This document shows positions 1 to 8,903 of a DNA stretch of 60,131 nt, one piece after another. The translations under genes and the position numbers were made by a program. The notes below the pieces were generated by a model. It saw nothing but the letters and a program-made list of their open reading frames with translations, was not told the DNA's origin and did not search any database. Each line of letters opens with the position of its first letter. The first letter of the stretch is position 1. This stretch comes from an uncultured bacterium (GTDB lineage: Bacteria; Acidobacteriota; Thermoanaerobaculia; Multivoradales; JAHEKO01): positions 1 to 60,131 of the forward strand of contig CAJQNK010000052.1 of NCBI GenBank assembly GCA_905479655.1. The letters are read 5' to 3'.

Positions 1-106
1 TCTCAAGGCTCCGCCAGAGGATCCTCTGGCCCTTGGAGGTCTTCGGCGGGAAGAGCTCAAAGCTAAAGATCGGCCACTTGTGGTTGAGGCGCTCGCGGAC
101 CAGCAT
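1..106 (-). CDS. metF: 5,10-methylenetetrahydrofolate reductase, N-terminal end only
   Basis: Partial gene; the window edge cuts it after about 35 codons. Read from the ATG at 106, the protein begins MLVRERL and residues 13-23 read IFSFELFPPKT. This matches the first beta-strand of the MetF TIM barrel (usual form SFEFFPPKT), followed by an LWRSLE segment. MetF reduces 5,10-methylene-THF to 5-methyl-THF with FAD for methionine synthesis in the cytoplasm. There is no strong Shine-Dalgarno. An ATG 20 nt upstream is out of frame. The gene follows birA on the same strand after a terminator-like hairpin, so it is probably transcribed separately. The identification rests on a short but distinctive motif. 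Confidence 0.75.
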   Translation of the reverse strand, partial: MLVRERLNHKWPIFSFELFPPKTSKGQRILWRSLE

Positions 107-155
107 CGTCCGGCCACAACTAGCATCGACCCGCCGCGCCCGCTAGGACACCGCG

Positions 156-188
156 GCAAAAGTTGCTCCGCGAGCCTAGGCACGGAGC
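156..188 (-). terminator. Terminator-like hairpin after birA
   Basis: On the minus strand GCTCCG (188-183) pairs with CGGAGC (170-165) around a 12-nt loop that contains CCTAGG, and is followed by AACTTTT. The stem is short and the T-run is four bases. It lies 44 nt past the birA stop and before metF, where an intrinsic terminator would be expected. Confidence 0.4.
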
Positions 189-231
189 GTGCTTGGACCT
201 CGTTCGGGACCGCGAGCCCTCGTTCGGCCTC

Positions 232-1242
232 CTAGCGCTCCGTCGCCAACCAGACGTCCGCCGCCTCGACCCGCTGACGCGCACCCCCTCGCGCGGGGGC
301 GATCAGCAGCGCACCATCCTCGTCAAGACCGACCGCGACCCCGCGCAACGCCGGGACGCGGGAGCTGCCCTCGGTGACGACCTCGCGCCCAAGAAGTCGA
401 CAGTGGGGCTCGTAGCGACCGCGCAGCGCCGGAAAGCCGCCCGCCGCGAAGTCTGCCGTGACCCGCTCCAGCGCGCTGAGCAGCGCCGCGAGGATCGGCC
501 TCCGCCCGACCTTCTTCTTCTCCTCGCCGCCGGCGAGCTCATCCCTCGCGAGGACGACGCTGGTCGCCTTGCTCGCAAGCTCCGGCCCGTCGAAGCGGCG
601 GCGACCGACGTTGATCCCGACGCCGACGACGATCACCTGAAGGCCGCCCCCGTGCCAGCGACCCTCACAGAGAATCCCGCCGAGCTTGCGTCCGCGCCAG
701 AGCAGATCGTTCGGCCACTTGAGTTCGAGATCGTCGAGCTGACGGCTGAGCCCCTCGCGAAGACCGACCCCTACCGCGAGGCTGTAGGCGCCCCACGAAG
801 AGGCCGGGGATCCGCCGGCATAGAACGAGGGGCGGACGATGACGCTGAAGTAGAGATCGCCCGCGTCGGGCGACTCCCAGGTCCGGCCCCTTCGGCCACG
901 ACCGGCGCGCTGACGATCGGCGGTGACAAGCGCCCCGTGGGGCGCCCCCTCCTGGGCCCAAGCCAGCGCCCGATCGTTCGTCGAGTCGATCTCGCCGTAG
1001 TGCTCATGGGCACGACCAAAGTCTGCGGTCTCGAGATCCCCCCCGACCCCGCCGAGGTCGTCGTCCAGCGCGTCCAGCTCGTCCAGCTCGTCCAGCTCGT
1101 CTTCCAGTTCGAGCTCGTCCAGTTCGAGCTCGTCCAGCTCGTCGTCCAGCAGCTCGAGCTCCACGACGTCGACCACCGGCAACGACGACGACACGACGAG
1201 CAGCTCGACGACGTCGACGTCGACCTCCACAACGACGACCAC
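232..1242 (-). CDS. birA: Biotin-[acetyl-CoA-carboxylase] ligase, class I catalytic core with an acidic repeat N-terminus
   Basis: Attaches biotin to the carboxyl-carrier protein of biotin-dependent carboxylases through biotinyl-AMP in the cytoplasm. The catalytic core starts around residue 75 with [12 protein letters not shown] and the biotin/ATP motif GRGRRGRTW, followed by LYFSVIVRP and the KWPNDLLW segment; a C-terminal SH3-like domain ends in DVWLATER. There is no N-terminal winged-helix domain, so it is not a BirA repressor. Residues of roughly 1-60 are valine-rich and then a degenerate Leu-Asp-Glu-Leu repeat. Every ATG, GTG or TTG codon in frame (1242, 1230, 1194, 1182, 1176, 1164) lies upstream of this repeat, so the repeat should be translated whichever start is used. 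The gene is divergent from the next one with only 14 bp between the outermost starts, which makes a shorter start such as 1164 plausible. Confidence 0.85.
   Translation of the reverse strand: MVVVVEVDVDVVELLVVSSSLPVVDVVELELLDDELDELELDELELEDELDELDELDALDDDLGGVGGDLETADFGRAHEHYGEIDSTNDRALAWAQEGAPHGALVTADRQRAGRGRRGRTWESPDAGDLYFSVIVRPSFYAGGSPASSWGAYSLAVGVGLREGLSRQLDDLELKWPNDLLWRGRKLGGILCEGRWHGGGLQVIVVGVGINVGRRRFDGPELASKATSVVLARDELAGGEEKKKVGRRPILAALLSALERVTADFAAGGFPALRGRYEPHCRLLGREVVTEGSSRVPALRGVAVGLDEDGALLIAPARGGARQRVEAADVWLATER
1060..1165. repeat. Degenerate 9-bp tandem repeat inside birA
   Basis: Units resembling CTCGTCCAG (plus strand) recur about ten times with interspersed variants such as TTCGAGCTCGTCCAG. 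On the minus strand they encode a Glu-Leu-Asp/Asp-Glu-Leu run in the N-terminus of birA. The unit length is a multiple of three, so copy-number change would keep the birA frame. Confidence 0.75.
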
Positions 1243-1256
1243 CTGAACGCCGAGCC

Positions 1257-4200
1257 GTGACCGCTGACCGTTTCGCTCCGACCGCTCTGGCGGCCGCCCT
1301 CGGTGGCGTCCTCGGGCTCCTGGCGCCGGCGGCGCCGGCCGCCGCCGGAAGCATCCGCCTCGATCTGGGCTCCGAGTGTCGAGTCGCGGAAGGGCTCCCG
1401 TCCTGCTCCGTCGAGATCCACAACCGGGGCAACGAGGCGGCGGACAGGGTCGAGGTGGAGATCGAGGGTGGCGGGGTCGCCTGGACGAGCGCCTCCGTCG
1501 GACGACTGGAGCCGGGAGGGAGCGGGCGGGTCGAGATGGGCGCGCTGGCCCCGATGCCGGAGGGGCGACGCCCCGTCGTCGTGCGGGTCGCGTACCGGGA
1601 CCGCAACGGCTACCCGCTGTCGGTGGTCGGGCACGGCTTCGTCGGCGACCGACCGACCCCCGCCGCCCCGGTCGCCGCGACGCTCCGAGCCTCCAGGCTC
1701 GGCGCCTCCGACGCCCTGGTCCTCGATCTCCGCAACCTCGGCGACGAGCCGGTCACCGCCGAGGTGACCCCCGTCCTGCCGCGGGAGATCGAGAGCGATG
1801 GACCGCTGCGCCTCGTCCTCCACCCGGGAGACTCCGTCGCCCTGGAGCTGCCGGTGCGGAGCGCCGGAGCGCTGCCCGGGAGCTCGTACCGGGTCTACGC
1901 CCTCCTCGACCTGGAGACCCCGGGGCGACGGGAGTGGCGCTTCGCCGGGGCGAACCTGCGGGTGGAGCGGCCGCGGAGCGTCTGGGAAGGCCTCCGTCTG
2001 CCGGCCGTCTCGGCCTTCGCCGCGTTCGCGGTGCTCGGGCTCGGCCTCTGTGTCCTGGGGCCCCCGTCCCGGCGGGCGGTGGCTGTGAGACTCCTGGCCG
2101 TGGCCGCGCCGTGGATCGCCGGCGCCGGCATCGTCGCCCTGTTGGCCAGCGTCGTACCGCCGGACCTCCTCCTGTCGCCGACCACTACGACGGGGGGCGA
2201 CACGGCCTCCCACTTCTACGCTGCGCGCCAGATGGTCGAGGAGCTCCTGCCGCAGGGCCGGATCCTGGGGTGGAGTCACGGCAACCTCGCCGGCTTCCCG
2301 CTCTTCCAGCTTTACTTCCCGTTGCCCTTCCTGGCCATGGCCGCGCTCGAGCCGGCCGTCGGCCTGGCGGTGGCCTTCAAGCTCGGCACGGTCCTGGGCG
2401 TGGTGCTGCTGCCTCTCGCCGCCGCCCTCTGCCTGCGCAGGCTCGGCTTCCCGTCGCCCGCGCCGCTCCTGGGAGCCGCCTTCACGCTCCCGTTCCTCCT
2501 CAACGAGGCCCACTCCGTCTGGGGCGGCAACCTGGCGAGCGTCTTCGCCGGGGAGTTCGCCTACTCCCTGGGCCTCGCCCTGGCCGTGGCCTTCGTGGGC
2601 CTCTCCTACGACGGCCTCCGCCGCGGCCGGGGTGTGGTGGCCAACGCGCTGCTCCTGGCGGCCGTGGGCCTGGCCCACGCCTACACCCTGCTCTTCGCCG
2701 GCGCCCTGTCGGCACTCCACCTCCTGTGGCTCCCCGACCCGCGGCGGGGGGTGGCGTGGCTCGTCCGGGTGTGGGCGCTGGCCTTCGCGCTCCTGGGCTT
2801 CTGGATCGTGCCACTCCTCGCCTACGCGCCCTTCACGACGCCCCTGTCCGAAATCTGGGGTGTGGAGTCGTGGCGGCAGCTCGTGCCCGTGGCCCTCTGG
2901 GCGCCCCTGGCGATCGGCGTCGTCTCGGTCGGGACCCTGGCGGCTCGGCGACGGCGGGGCGACGACTCCGGATGGCCGGTCGGCGGCGGCGTCCTGTGGA
3001 GCGCCGTGGCGCTGGCGACCGCTCTCCATCTGGCGGCCCCGGCCCTGGGGGTCGTCGACATTCGGTTCCTGCCCTTCCTCCAGCTCTTCACGCTGTTGGC
3101 GGCGGCCGGCGCGGCCGGTGTCGTGCTCCGCCGCTGGCACACCGCTCCGGCGGTGGCCCTGGTGCTGGCCGCCGTGGTCCTGGGCGCCGCCGAGCAGAGG
3201 GTGGAGAGGGTCCCCGACTGGGCCTGGTGGAACTACTCGGGCTTCGAGGCGAAGCCCCTGTGGCCCGACTTCGCCGAGGTCAACCGCCGCCTGGCCGGAA
3301 GCGCCAACGACCCGCGGGTGGTCTACGAGCACCACCCCGCGCACGACGGGGCCGGGTCGATCCGCGCCTTCGAGTCGCTGCCCCACTTCTCGGGCCGGAG
3401 CACCCTCGAGGGCCTCTACATCCAATCCTCGCTCAACACGCCGGCCATCTTCTACGTCCAGTCGGAGCTCTCCGAGGTCGCCTCGTGCCCGATCCCCGAC
3501 TACCACTGTGGCCGCCTCGACGTCGACCGCGCGGCGCAGCACCTGGCGGAGCTCAACGTCGATCGGGTGGTGGCGGTGAGTGCGCGGGTCCGCGAGGACC
3601 TGGTGGAGTCGGACCTCTATGACCTCGACTTCGAGGTCGGCCCCTACTCGGTGCATCGTCTGCGCGCGGCACCGGGTGGCTACGCCGTGCCGCTGGGCGC
3701 GGAGCCGGTGGTCCTGACGGCCGACGACTGGAAGGCCGAGTTCTTCGACTGGTTCAAGGGCCACCAGCCCGGCGACCCCGTGGTGGTGAGAGACTTCGGC
3801 GCCGTCACCCGCGGAGCTTTCGAGCTGCGGGCCGCCAGCGCGAGTGACCCCCTTCCCCACCGCCCGCTGGTCGGCGACGAGGTCGAGGTGGAGGCCGAGC
3901 TGGGCGCGGGGGAGATCGTCGTGCGGACGAGCCGCCCCGGGCACCCGGTTCTCGTGCGGGTCTCCTGGCATCCGCGTTGGCGTCTCGAGGACGGCGGGCC
4001 GGTTCATCTGGCCGCGCCGGGCTTCATGGTCATCGAGCCCCGGAGCCCCGAGGTGCGGCTCGTGTTCGGTGACCCGCCCCTGGTGCGGGGAGCCCGGGCG
4101 CTGACTCTCGGCGGGGTCGTCCTGGCCGTTCTGGGCCTGGTCGCCGGAAGTCGGCGGCGACGGGATCGGGTCGAGGCCGGGTCCGGGGCGCCCCGGCTTC

Positions 4201-4670
4201 CGCTTCGGTGGGCCTGGGCCGCCGGGCCTCTCCTGGTGGCGCTCGTCGCCGTCGGGGCGCTCCCCTTCCGCTCCGCGTTGCCGTCCGAGCTCTGGGAGGA
4301 GGGCCTGGAGCACTACAAGCTCGAGCGCTTCGCCGCCGCCCGCGCCGCCTTCGATCAGGCGGTGGAGGTGGGGCCCCGCTCCTCGGCCGCGTTGCACGCG
4401 GACTTCTACCGCGCCCTCTCCGCCTACCGCGAGGAGAGCTGGGAGGAGGCCCGGATGCTGTTCGCGGGCATGGCGCGGCGCTTCCCGGAGAGCCCCTATC
4501 GCGCGGAGGCAGAGTACCACGTCGGCGTGTGCCTGCGCCGTCTGGGCCGTCCGGCCCTGGCTGCCGCCGCGTTCCGCGAGCTGCTGGCTCACTTCCCCGA
4601 GACGCCCTGGGCCGGCTTTGCCGGCGAGCGTCTGAACGAGATCGAGGCGCCGCGGCGCCCGACGGTCTGA
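1257..4670 (+). CDS. Large PTPS-related multispanning membrane protein with C-terminal TPR domain
   Basis: 1137 residues. A GTG start gives an N-terminal signal sequence ending near AAAGS (about residue 30). Residues 35-210 look like two beta-sandwich (CARDB/Ig-like) modules. About a dozen hydrophobic segments follow between 225 and 640. The stretch [20 protein letters not shown] and the later [12 protein letters not shown] and [13 protein letters not shown] are typical of the '6-pyruvoyl-tetrahydropterin synthase-related' membrane family, which despite its name resembles GT-C-type integral membrane proteins. A long extracytoplasmic region follows, then two more membrane segments (about 940 and 1000) and two or three TPR repeats (about 1030-1137). 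It is directly upstream of a GT2 glycosyltransferase and a GtrA protein, 14 bp from the first, so a role in envelope glycan or lipid-linked sugar handling is likely. The substrate is unknown. Confidence 0.75.
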   Translation: MTADRFAPTALAAALGGVLGLLAPAAPAAAGSIRLDLGSECRVAEGLPSCSVEIHNRGNEAADRVEVEIEGGGVAWTSASVGRLEPGGSGRVEMGALAPMPEGRRPVVVRVAYRDRNGYPLSVVGHGFVGDRPTPAAPVAATLRASRLGASDALVLDLRNLGDEPVTAEVTPVLPREIESDGPLRLVLHPGDSVALELPVRSAGALPGSSYRVYALLDLETPGRREWRFAGANLRVERPRSVWEGLRLPAVSAFAAFAVLGLGLCVLGPPSRRAVAVRLLAVAAPWIAGAGIVALLASVVPPDLLLSPTTTTGGDTASHFYAARQMVEELLPQGRILGWSHGNLAGFPLFQLYFPLPFLAMAALEPAVGLAVAFKLGTVLGVVLLPLAAALCLRRLGFPSPAPLLGAAFTLPFLLNEAHSVWGGNLASVFAGEFAYSLGLALAVAFVGLSYDGLRRGRGVVANALLLAAVGLAHAYTLLFAGALSALHLLWLPDPRRGVAWLVRVWALAFALLGFWIVPLLAYAPFTTPLSEIWGVESWRQLVPVALWAPLAIGVVSVGTLAARRRRGDDSGWPVGGGVLWSAVALATALHLAAPALGVVDIRFLPFLQLFTLLAAAGAAGVVLRRWHTAPAVALVLAAVVLGAAEQRVERVPDWAWWNYSGFEAKPLWPDFAEVNRRLAGSANDPRVVYEHHPAHDGAGSIRAFESLPHFSGRSTLEGLYIQSSLNTPAIFYVQSELSEVASCPIPDYHCGRLDVDRAAQHLAELNVDRVVAVSARVREDLVESDLYDLDFEVGPYSVHRLRAAPGGYAVPLGAEPVVLTADDWKAEFFDWFKGHQPGDPVVVRDFGAVTRGAFELRAASASDPLPHRPLVGDEVEVEAELGAGEIVVRTSRPGHPVLVRVSWHPRWRLEDGGPVHLAAPGFMVIEPRSPEVRLVFGDPPLVRGARALTLGGVVLAVLGLVAGSRRRRDRVEAGSGAPRLPLRWAWAAGPLLVALVAVGALPFRSALPSELWEEGLEHYKLERFAAARAAFDQAVEVGPRSSAALHADFYRALSAYREESWEEARMLFAGMARRFPESPYRAEAEYHVGVCLRRLGRPALAAAAFRELLAHFPETPWAGFAGERLNEIEAPRRPTV

Positions 4671-4684
4671 CCAGGAGAGATTCC

Positions 4685-5701
4685 ATGCATACTGCCCAGC
4701 GCCGCGCTCCCGAGCTCTCCGTGGTCATCCCGCTGTACGACGAGGAGCCCGGGGTCGACCTGCTCGTCGCCCGCCTGCGCTCCGTCCTCGAGACGCTGCC
4801 CGAGAGCTGGGAGGTCATCCTCGTGGACGACGGCTCCTCGGATCGCACCTGGCGTCGCGTCGAGGAGGTGCACCGCCGCGACCCCCGGTTCCGGGGTCTC
4901 TCGCTGTGGCGGAACTTCGGCCACCAGGGCGCGCTCTTCGCGGGGCTCTCGCACGCGCGGGGTCGCGCCGTGGTCACGATGGACGGCGACCTGCAGCATC
5001 CTCCCGAGGTGATTCCCGAGCTGGTGGCGCGATGGCGGGCGGGCGCCCGGATCGTCGCGACCCGCCGGCTGGACAGCGAGGACACGTCGGCGTTCAAGCG
5101 TTGGACCTCGCGGGCCTTCTATCGGGTCTTCTCGGCGCTCTCCCGCCTGGAGATGGCGCCCGGCACCTCGGACTTCCGGCTGCTCGACCGGCGGGCGGTC
5201 GACGTGCTGCTGGAGATGGGGGAGAGCGAGCTCTTCCTGCGCGGGATGGTGCAGTGGATGGGCGGCCCCACGGAGGTGGTGACGTTCCGGGCGCACGATC
5301 GCGCCCGCGGCGAGGCGAAGTTCTCGCCGGCGCGGATGGTGCGGCTGTCGACGGCCGGTCTGGTCTCCTTCTCGTCGGTGCCGCTCGAGGCCGGGATCTG
5401 GCTCGGACTGGCCACGGGCGGGCTGGCGCTCGCCGAGATCGTCTACATCTTCGTGCAGTACTTCCGCGGGGAGACGGTCCCCGGTTGGGCCTCGGCCATG
5501 GCTCTGACCTCGTTCATGTTCGCCGTCCTGTTCGTCCTGATGGGAATCCTCGGGACCTACGTGGCGAGTCTCCATGCCACGCTGAAGCGCCGGCCCCGTT
5601 TCCTGGTGGGCGAGGCGGTGGGCTACGACGCTCGGGCGAGGCGGGCGGACGAAGAGCCTCGGGGCGCCCGGACCGAGCTCACCCTGGTGCGCTCCCGATG
5701 A
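4685..5701 (+). CDS. GT2 family polyprenyl-phosphate glycosyltransferase (DPM1/GtrB/ArnC-like)
   Basis: 338 residues. The ATG at 4685 is chosen because it follows AGGAGAGA by 5 nt and is the first start after the previous stop. The GT-A fold motifs are clear: SVVIPLYDEEPGV at the N-terminus, VDDGSSDRTW, and the metal-binding MDGDLQHPPEVIP. Two C-terminal transmembrane helices (about 235-305) complete the GtrB/DPM1 layout. The expected reaction is transfer of a sugar from a nucleotide donor to undecaprenyl phosphate on the cytoplasmic face. It overlaps gtrA by ATGA, the usual partner that flips the product. Confidence 0.85.
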   Translation: MHTAQRRAPELSVVIPLYDEEPGVDLLVARLRSVLETLPESWEVILVDDGSSDRTWRRVEEVHRRDPRFRGLSLWRNFGHQGALFAGLSHARGRAVVTMDGDLQHPPEVIPELVARWRAGARIVATRRLDSEDTSAFKRWTSRAFYRVFSALSRLEMAPGTSDFRLLDRRAVDVLLEMGESELFLRGMVQWMGGPTEVVTFRAHDRARGEAKFSPARMVRLSTAGLVSFSSVPLEAGIWLGLATGGLALAEIVYIFVQYFRGETVPGWASAMALTSFMFAVLFVLMGILGTYVASLHATLKRRPRFLVGEAVGYDARARRADEEPRGARTELTLVRSR

Positions 5702-6111
5702 CTCCGCTGGCCGGGAGTGGCTCCGGCGGCACTCGATTGCTGCGGTTCCTGACGGTCGGCGCGACCAACGCGGCCGTGAGTCTCGGCGTCTTCCTCGGGC
5801 TCGTCGCCTGGGGCGGGATGCCGGGCGGCGCCGCCGCGGCCCAGGTCGTCGCGTGGAGCGTCGGGGTGGCCTGGAGCTGGAGCTGGAACCGGCGCTGGAC
5901 CTTCGCCGCGCGCGGCGGACGGGGGACGCTGAGGGCCTTCGCGGCGCTGCAGGCGGGCCTTGCCGGAGCGACCGCGGCCGCCCTGGGCCTGCTGGTCGAC
6001 GGTCTCGGCGCTCCCCCGGCACCGGCCTGGCTGATGGTGGCCGTCCTCGCCACCGCGACCAACTTCGTCCTGTCGGACCGCTGGGTCTTCCGGCGTGACG
6101 CGCGCGCGTGA
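5698..6111 (+). CDS. GtrA-like membrane protein
   Basis: 137 residues with four predicted membrane helices. The start RLLRFLTVGATNAAVSLG and the later WSWNRRWTF and TATNFVLSDRWVF segments are hallmarks of the GtrA family. GtrA proteins are thought to flip polyprenyl-phosphate sugars made by the adjacent GtrB-type enzyme. The ATG overlaps the stop of the glycosyltransferase (ATGA), which argues for coupled translation. It converges with the acyl carrier protein gene, 12 bp away. Confidence 0.85.
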   Translation: MTPLAGSGSGGTRLLRFLTVGATNAAVSLGVFLGLVAWGGMPGGAAAAQVVAWSVGVAWSWSWNRRWTFAARGGRGTLRAFAALQAGLAGATAAALGLLVDGLGAPPAPAWLMVAVLATATNFVLSDRWVFRRDARA

Positions 6112-6123
6112 CCCGGTCTCGGC

Positions 6124-6426
6124 TCAGCTCGACGGCTCGGAGCCGCCCGGGGCCGGCTCCGGGACCGACGCGGCGATGATCTCCACGACGAGGTCGGTGA
6201 CGTCGGCGACCGTCTCCAGGGTCGCCAACCGCTCGTCCGGCAGGACGATACCCAGCTTGTCCTCGAGCTCGTAGAGGAGCTGGATGGCGGCTAGGGAGTC
6301 CACTCCGAGCTGCCGCAGGCCGGAGTCGGGGTGCACCTCCTCCACGGGTCGGCGGGCCGCCCGCGAGACGGCGTCGCGCACCCTCTGGGTCAGGGCGGAT
6401 CGTCCGGTCAGCGGCTCGTCGCTCAA
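6124..6426 (-). CDS. Acyl carrier protein
   Basis: 100 residues. The motif LGVDSLAAIQL places the phosphopantetheine-accepting serine at residue 44. The helix II pattern and acidic tail fit a stand-alone ACP. A TTG start overlaps the cupin stop (TTGA), so it is translated as the last gene of the eight-gene minus-strand operon. It is not part of a fab operon. It probably carries the acyl chain used by the ligase, reductase and aminotransferase encoded upstream in this operon. The C-terminal PEPAPGGSEPSS tail is longer than in FabF-partner ACPs. Confidence 0.85.
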   Translation of the reverse strand: MSDEPLTGRSALTQRVRDAVSRAARRPVEEVHPDSGLRQLGVDSLAAIQLLYELEDKLGIVLPDERLATLETVADVTDLVVEIIAASVPEPAPGGSEPSS

Positions 6427-6857
6427 GCTCGTCGCTCGGGCCGGACCAGGTGGTCCGAGGCGCCACCCTCCCAGGGCGGGGACGACTCCGTGCCGTCGGC
6501 GCGGAAGATCCTGGGCGACGCCGACGAGAAGAGGGCCAGCAGACGCACCGGTCCGGAGCTCGTCACCTCGAAGCCGTGGAGGTCGCCCGCGGGGATCAGG
6601 ATGCTCTCGCCGGGTCCGACCCGCCAGCTCTCCGACCCGATCGTCGCCCGGATCTCGCCGTCGAGGACCGAGATGATCTCCTCGCAGTCGTGCGAGTGGG
6701 GCGGGACGAGGAAGCCGCTCTCGTGTTCCTCCTGCCAGAGGGCGAGGGCGGCGGCGCCGGAGCGGGCGTCGATGACCGTGCGGTGGCGCAGCCCGGCGAG
6801 GGGTCCCTCGTCCAGGGAGCAGACGGGAGCCGAGGCGTGGGAGTAGTGGTGGCGCAT
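6423..6857 (-). CDS. Small cupin-domain protein
   Basis: 144 residues forming one conserved barrel. Cupin motif 1 is PPHSHDCEEIISVLDG (two His and a Glu as likely metal ligands) and motif 2 is PAGDLHGFE. The ATG overlaps the aminotransferase stop by one base (TGATG). Single-domain cupins of this kind may be metal-dependent dioxygenases, isomerases or ligand binders, and the sequence does not decide. Its place between the aminotransferase and the acyl carrier protein suggests a tailoring step in the same pathway. Confidence 0.75.
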   Translation of the reverse strand: MRHHYSHASAPVCSLDEGPLAGLRHRTVIDARSGAAALALWQEEHESGFLVPPHSHDCEEIISVLDGEIRATIGSESWRVGPGESILIPAGDLHGFEVTSSGPVRLLALFSSASPRIFRADGTESSPPWEGGASDHLVRPERRA

Positions 6858-8182
6858 CACCGTCGAGCGTCGTGGTTCGGGAGCCCGGAGAGGCAGCTCT
6901 CGAGGGTCCGAACGACGAGATCGACCTCCTCCTCGCCGAAGAGAAGCGGCGGCTGGAAGGTCAGGACGTTGCGGTCGGCTCCGGTCTTCCCCGCCAGAAT
7001 GCCCGAGTCCTTGAGGCTCTCCAACAGGTCGTCGAGGCGTTCGGGGTCCGGTCGGCCGTCGGAGTCGACGATCTCGGCTCCCAACATCAGGCCCAGGCCC
7101 CGGACGTCGCCCAGGACGGGGAAGCGCGTCGCCAGGGAGTCGAGCCGCTCGCGGAAGTGGGCTCCCACGCGGGCCGAGCGCTCGATCAGCCCCTCCTCCT
7201 CGATCACGTCGAGCACGGCGTGAGCCGCGGCACAGGAGACGAGGTTGCCGCCGAAGGTGGAGGCCGAGGGTCGGTCGAAGGCGTCGGCGACCGCGTCGGT
7301 GGCGACGAAGGCCGCGATCGGGAGCCCGCCGCCCAGGGCCTTGGCCACCGTGACGACGTCGGGGACGACGGCCGAGTGCTGGAACCCGAAGCGGCGCCCC
7401 GTGCGGCCGAAGCCGGTCTGGACCTCGTCGGCGATCAGGAGGATGCCGTGCAGGTCCAGGATCTCCCGCACCCGCTCGAGCCAGCCCTCGGGCGGCACGA
7501 TGATGCCGCCGTTGCCGAGCACCGGCTCCACGATCATGGCCGCGACCTGCCCCGCCGTGCGGAAGCGGATCACCTCGTGGATCTCGTCGGCGCAGGCCAG
7601 GCCGCACGACGGGTGCGAGAGCCGCAGCGGGCAGCGGTGGCAGTAGGGGGTCGGGACGTGGTGCACCCCTCCGACGGGGGTGTCGTCAGCCCGCCACATT
7701 CCGAGGCCGGTGAGGCTCATTCCGAGCTTCGTGCGGCCGTGCAGGCCCCGGTCCAGGGCCAGGAGCTCCCGTCGGCCGGTCGCGAGTTGCGCGGCCAGCA
7801 CCGCGCCCTCGTTGGCCTCGCTGCCCGAAGCGCAGAAGAAGCTGCGGCCGAGGGGGTCGGGGAGCCACTCCGCGAGACGCTCGGCCAGGTCCACCATGGG
7901 CTGGGTCAGGTAGATCGTCGTCGTGTGGGCCAGCTCGCCGACCTGTCGCCGCACGGCCTCCACCACGCGAGGGTGCGAGTGGCCTACCGCGAGCACCGAG
8001 ACGCCGGCGAAACCGTCGAGGTACCGGCGACCCTCGTGATCCTCGAGCCAGAGACCGGCTCCCCGGACAATCTGCGGCGGGCGGCGGTAGAAGTGGTGGA
8101 GGCAGGGAAGGAGGAAGCGGCGCTTCTTCTCGAGCACCGCCTCGGGCCCGATGGGCTCCGGCATCGTGGGGGGATCGCTCAC
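6857..8182 (-). CDS. Class III (fold type I) PLP-dependent aminotransferase
   Basis: About 441 residues. Family signatures are the CASGSEANEGAVLAAQLA cofactor loop, ADEVQTGFGRTGRRFGF with the pyridine-binding Asp, and TVAKALGGGLP with the Schiff-base lysine. Close relatives include omega-amino acid, 4-aminobutyrate and alanine-glyoxylate aminotransferases, several of which act on aldehydes. A CxxC-type cluster (PYCHRCPL, SCGLACADE) is also seen in a subset of this family. Start: the GTG at 8182 lies 5 nt after the upstream stop; an ATG at 8164 is the alternative. In this operon an acyl-thioester reductase could supply an aldehyde and this enzyme could aminate it. That is inference. Confidence 0.85.
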   Translation of the reverse strand: MSDPPTMPEPIGPEAVLEKKRRFLLPCLHHFYRRPPQIVRGAGLWLEDHEGRRYLDGFAGVSVLAVGHSHPRVVEAVRRQVGELAHTTTIYLTQPMVDLAERLAEWLPDPLGRSFFCASGSEANEGAVLAAQLATGRRELLALDRGLHGRTKLGMSLTGLGMWRADDTPVGGVHHVPTPYCHRCPLRLSHPSCGLACADEIHEVIRFRTAGQVAAMIVEPVLGNGGIIVPPEGWLERVREILDLHGILLIADEVQTGFGRTGRRFGFQHSAVVPDVVTVAKALGGGLPIAAFVATDAVADAFDRPSASTFGGNLVSCAAAHAVLDVIEEEGLIERSARVGAHFRERLDSLATRFPVLGDVRGLGLMLGAEIVDSDGRPDPERLDDLLESLKDSGILAGKTGADRNVLTFQPPLLFGEEEVDLVVRTLESCLSGLPNHDARR

Positions 8183-8186
8183 GACT

Positions 8187-8903
8187 TTACTTGGCTGGTT
8201 GCCGTTCCGGGGAACTTGCGAGGAAACGCGCCACCCTCTCGGCCAGTGCCGCCTCGAGGCCGCGGAAGAAGTGGTCCGCGCCGGCGAGCCACTCGATGCC
8301 CGGGTCGGGACCGACCGCCGAGCGCAGGGCGGCTGCCTCCTCGGCACCGTACAGGAAGTCGTCCTCGGCGAGAAGGAAGAGGGTGGGTGGGCCCTGCGGG
8401 GGCAGGAAGTCGAAGGGGTAGCGCGCCAGCGGCGGCGCGATGCAGACCAGGGCCTCGGTCGCTCTCCGGGTCGCCAGGAGGGCTGCGACGATGGCGCCGA
8501 AGGAGTAGCCGACCAGCGCAGGCGGCCCCGGGGTGGGGGCGAGGCGCGTCAGGGCCCGGGCCGCCGTCTCGGCCTCCTCCACGATGGGTGCGTAGGCCTT
8601 CTCGGCCTCGACCCTCTCCCAGAACGAGAAGGGGCTCTCGGCGCCGTGCATCTCGCTGTGGCCGACGCCCCGGTAGTTGAAGCGCAGGACGGCGCGCCCG
8701 GAGCCGGCCAGCGCCGGCGCCACCGAGCGCACCACGTTGTTGTCGAGATCGCCGGCGAAGTGGGGATGGGGGGCGAGGAGCAGGACCGCCCCCCGCGGCT
8801 GCGCGTCCTCCGGGTAGCTCAGGACAGCCTCCAGGTGGCCCGCCGGACCCTCCAGGACGACGCTCTCTTCCACCACCTCGTGTCTCGGGCCGAGGTCGGG
8901 CAT
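8187..8903 (-). CDS. Alpha/beta hydrolase of the YcjY/dienelactone-hydrolase-like type
   Basis: 238 residues, ATG overlapping the upstream stop (ATGA). The early PHPHFAGDLDNNVV loop, RFNYRGVGHSEM, nucleophile elbow GYSFGA, acid-region LFLLAEDDF and GADHFF near the end give a Ser-Asp-His triad. The same layout occurs in small cytoplasmic esterase or thioesterase-like hydrolases whose substrates are unknown. In this operon a deacylase or thioesterase step on the acyl intermediate is plausible. Confidence 0.8.
   Translation of the reverse strand: MPDLGPRHEVVEESVVLEGPAGHLEAVLSYPEDAQPRGAVLLLAPHPHFAGDLDNNVVRSVAPALAGSGRAVLRFNYRGVGHSEMHGAESPFSFWERVEAEKAYAPIVEEAETAARALTRLAPTPGPPALVGYSFGAIVAALLATRRATEALVCIAPPLARYPFDFLPPQGPPTLFLLAEDDFLYGAEEAAALRSAVGPDPGIEWLAGADHFFRGLEAALAERVARFLASSPERQPAK

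Noticed and set aside
14..29. Perfect palindrome CCAGAGGATCCTCTGG as a possible terminator or operator
   Set aside because: It lies inside the metF coding sequence (residues 26-31 region), so codon content explains it.
232..1242. BirA as a biotin-responsive repressor
   Set aside because: No winged-helix domain precedes the catalytic core; the extension is an acidic repeat.
771..4592. A 1273-codon open frame on the minus strand opposite the PTPS-related gene
   Set aside because: It is a high-G+C antisense shadow: Arg/Gly/Pro/Glu-rich with no fold-like pattern, while the plus-strand frame has clear domains and membrane segments.
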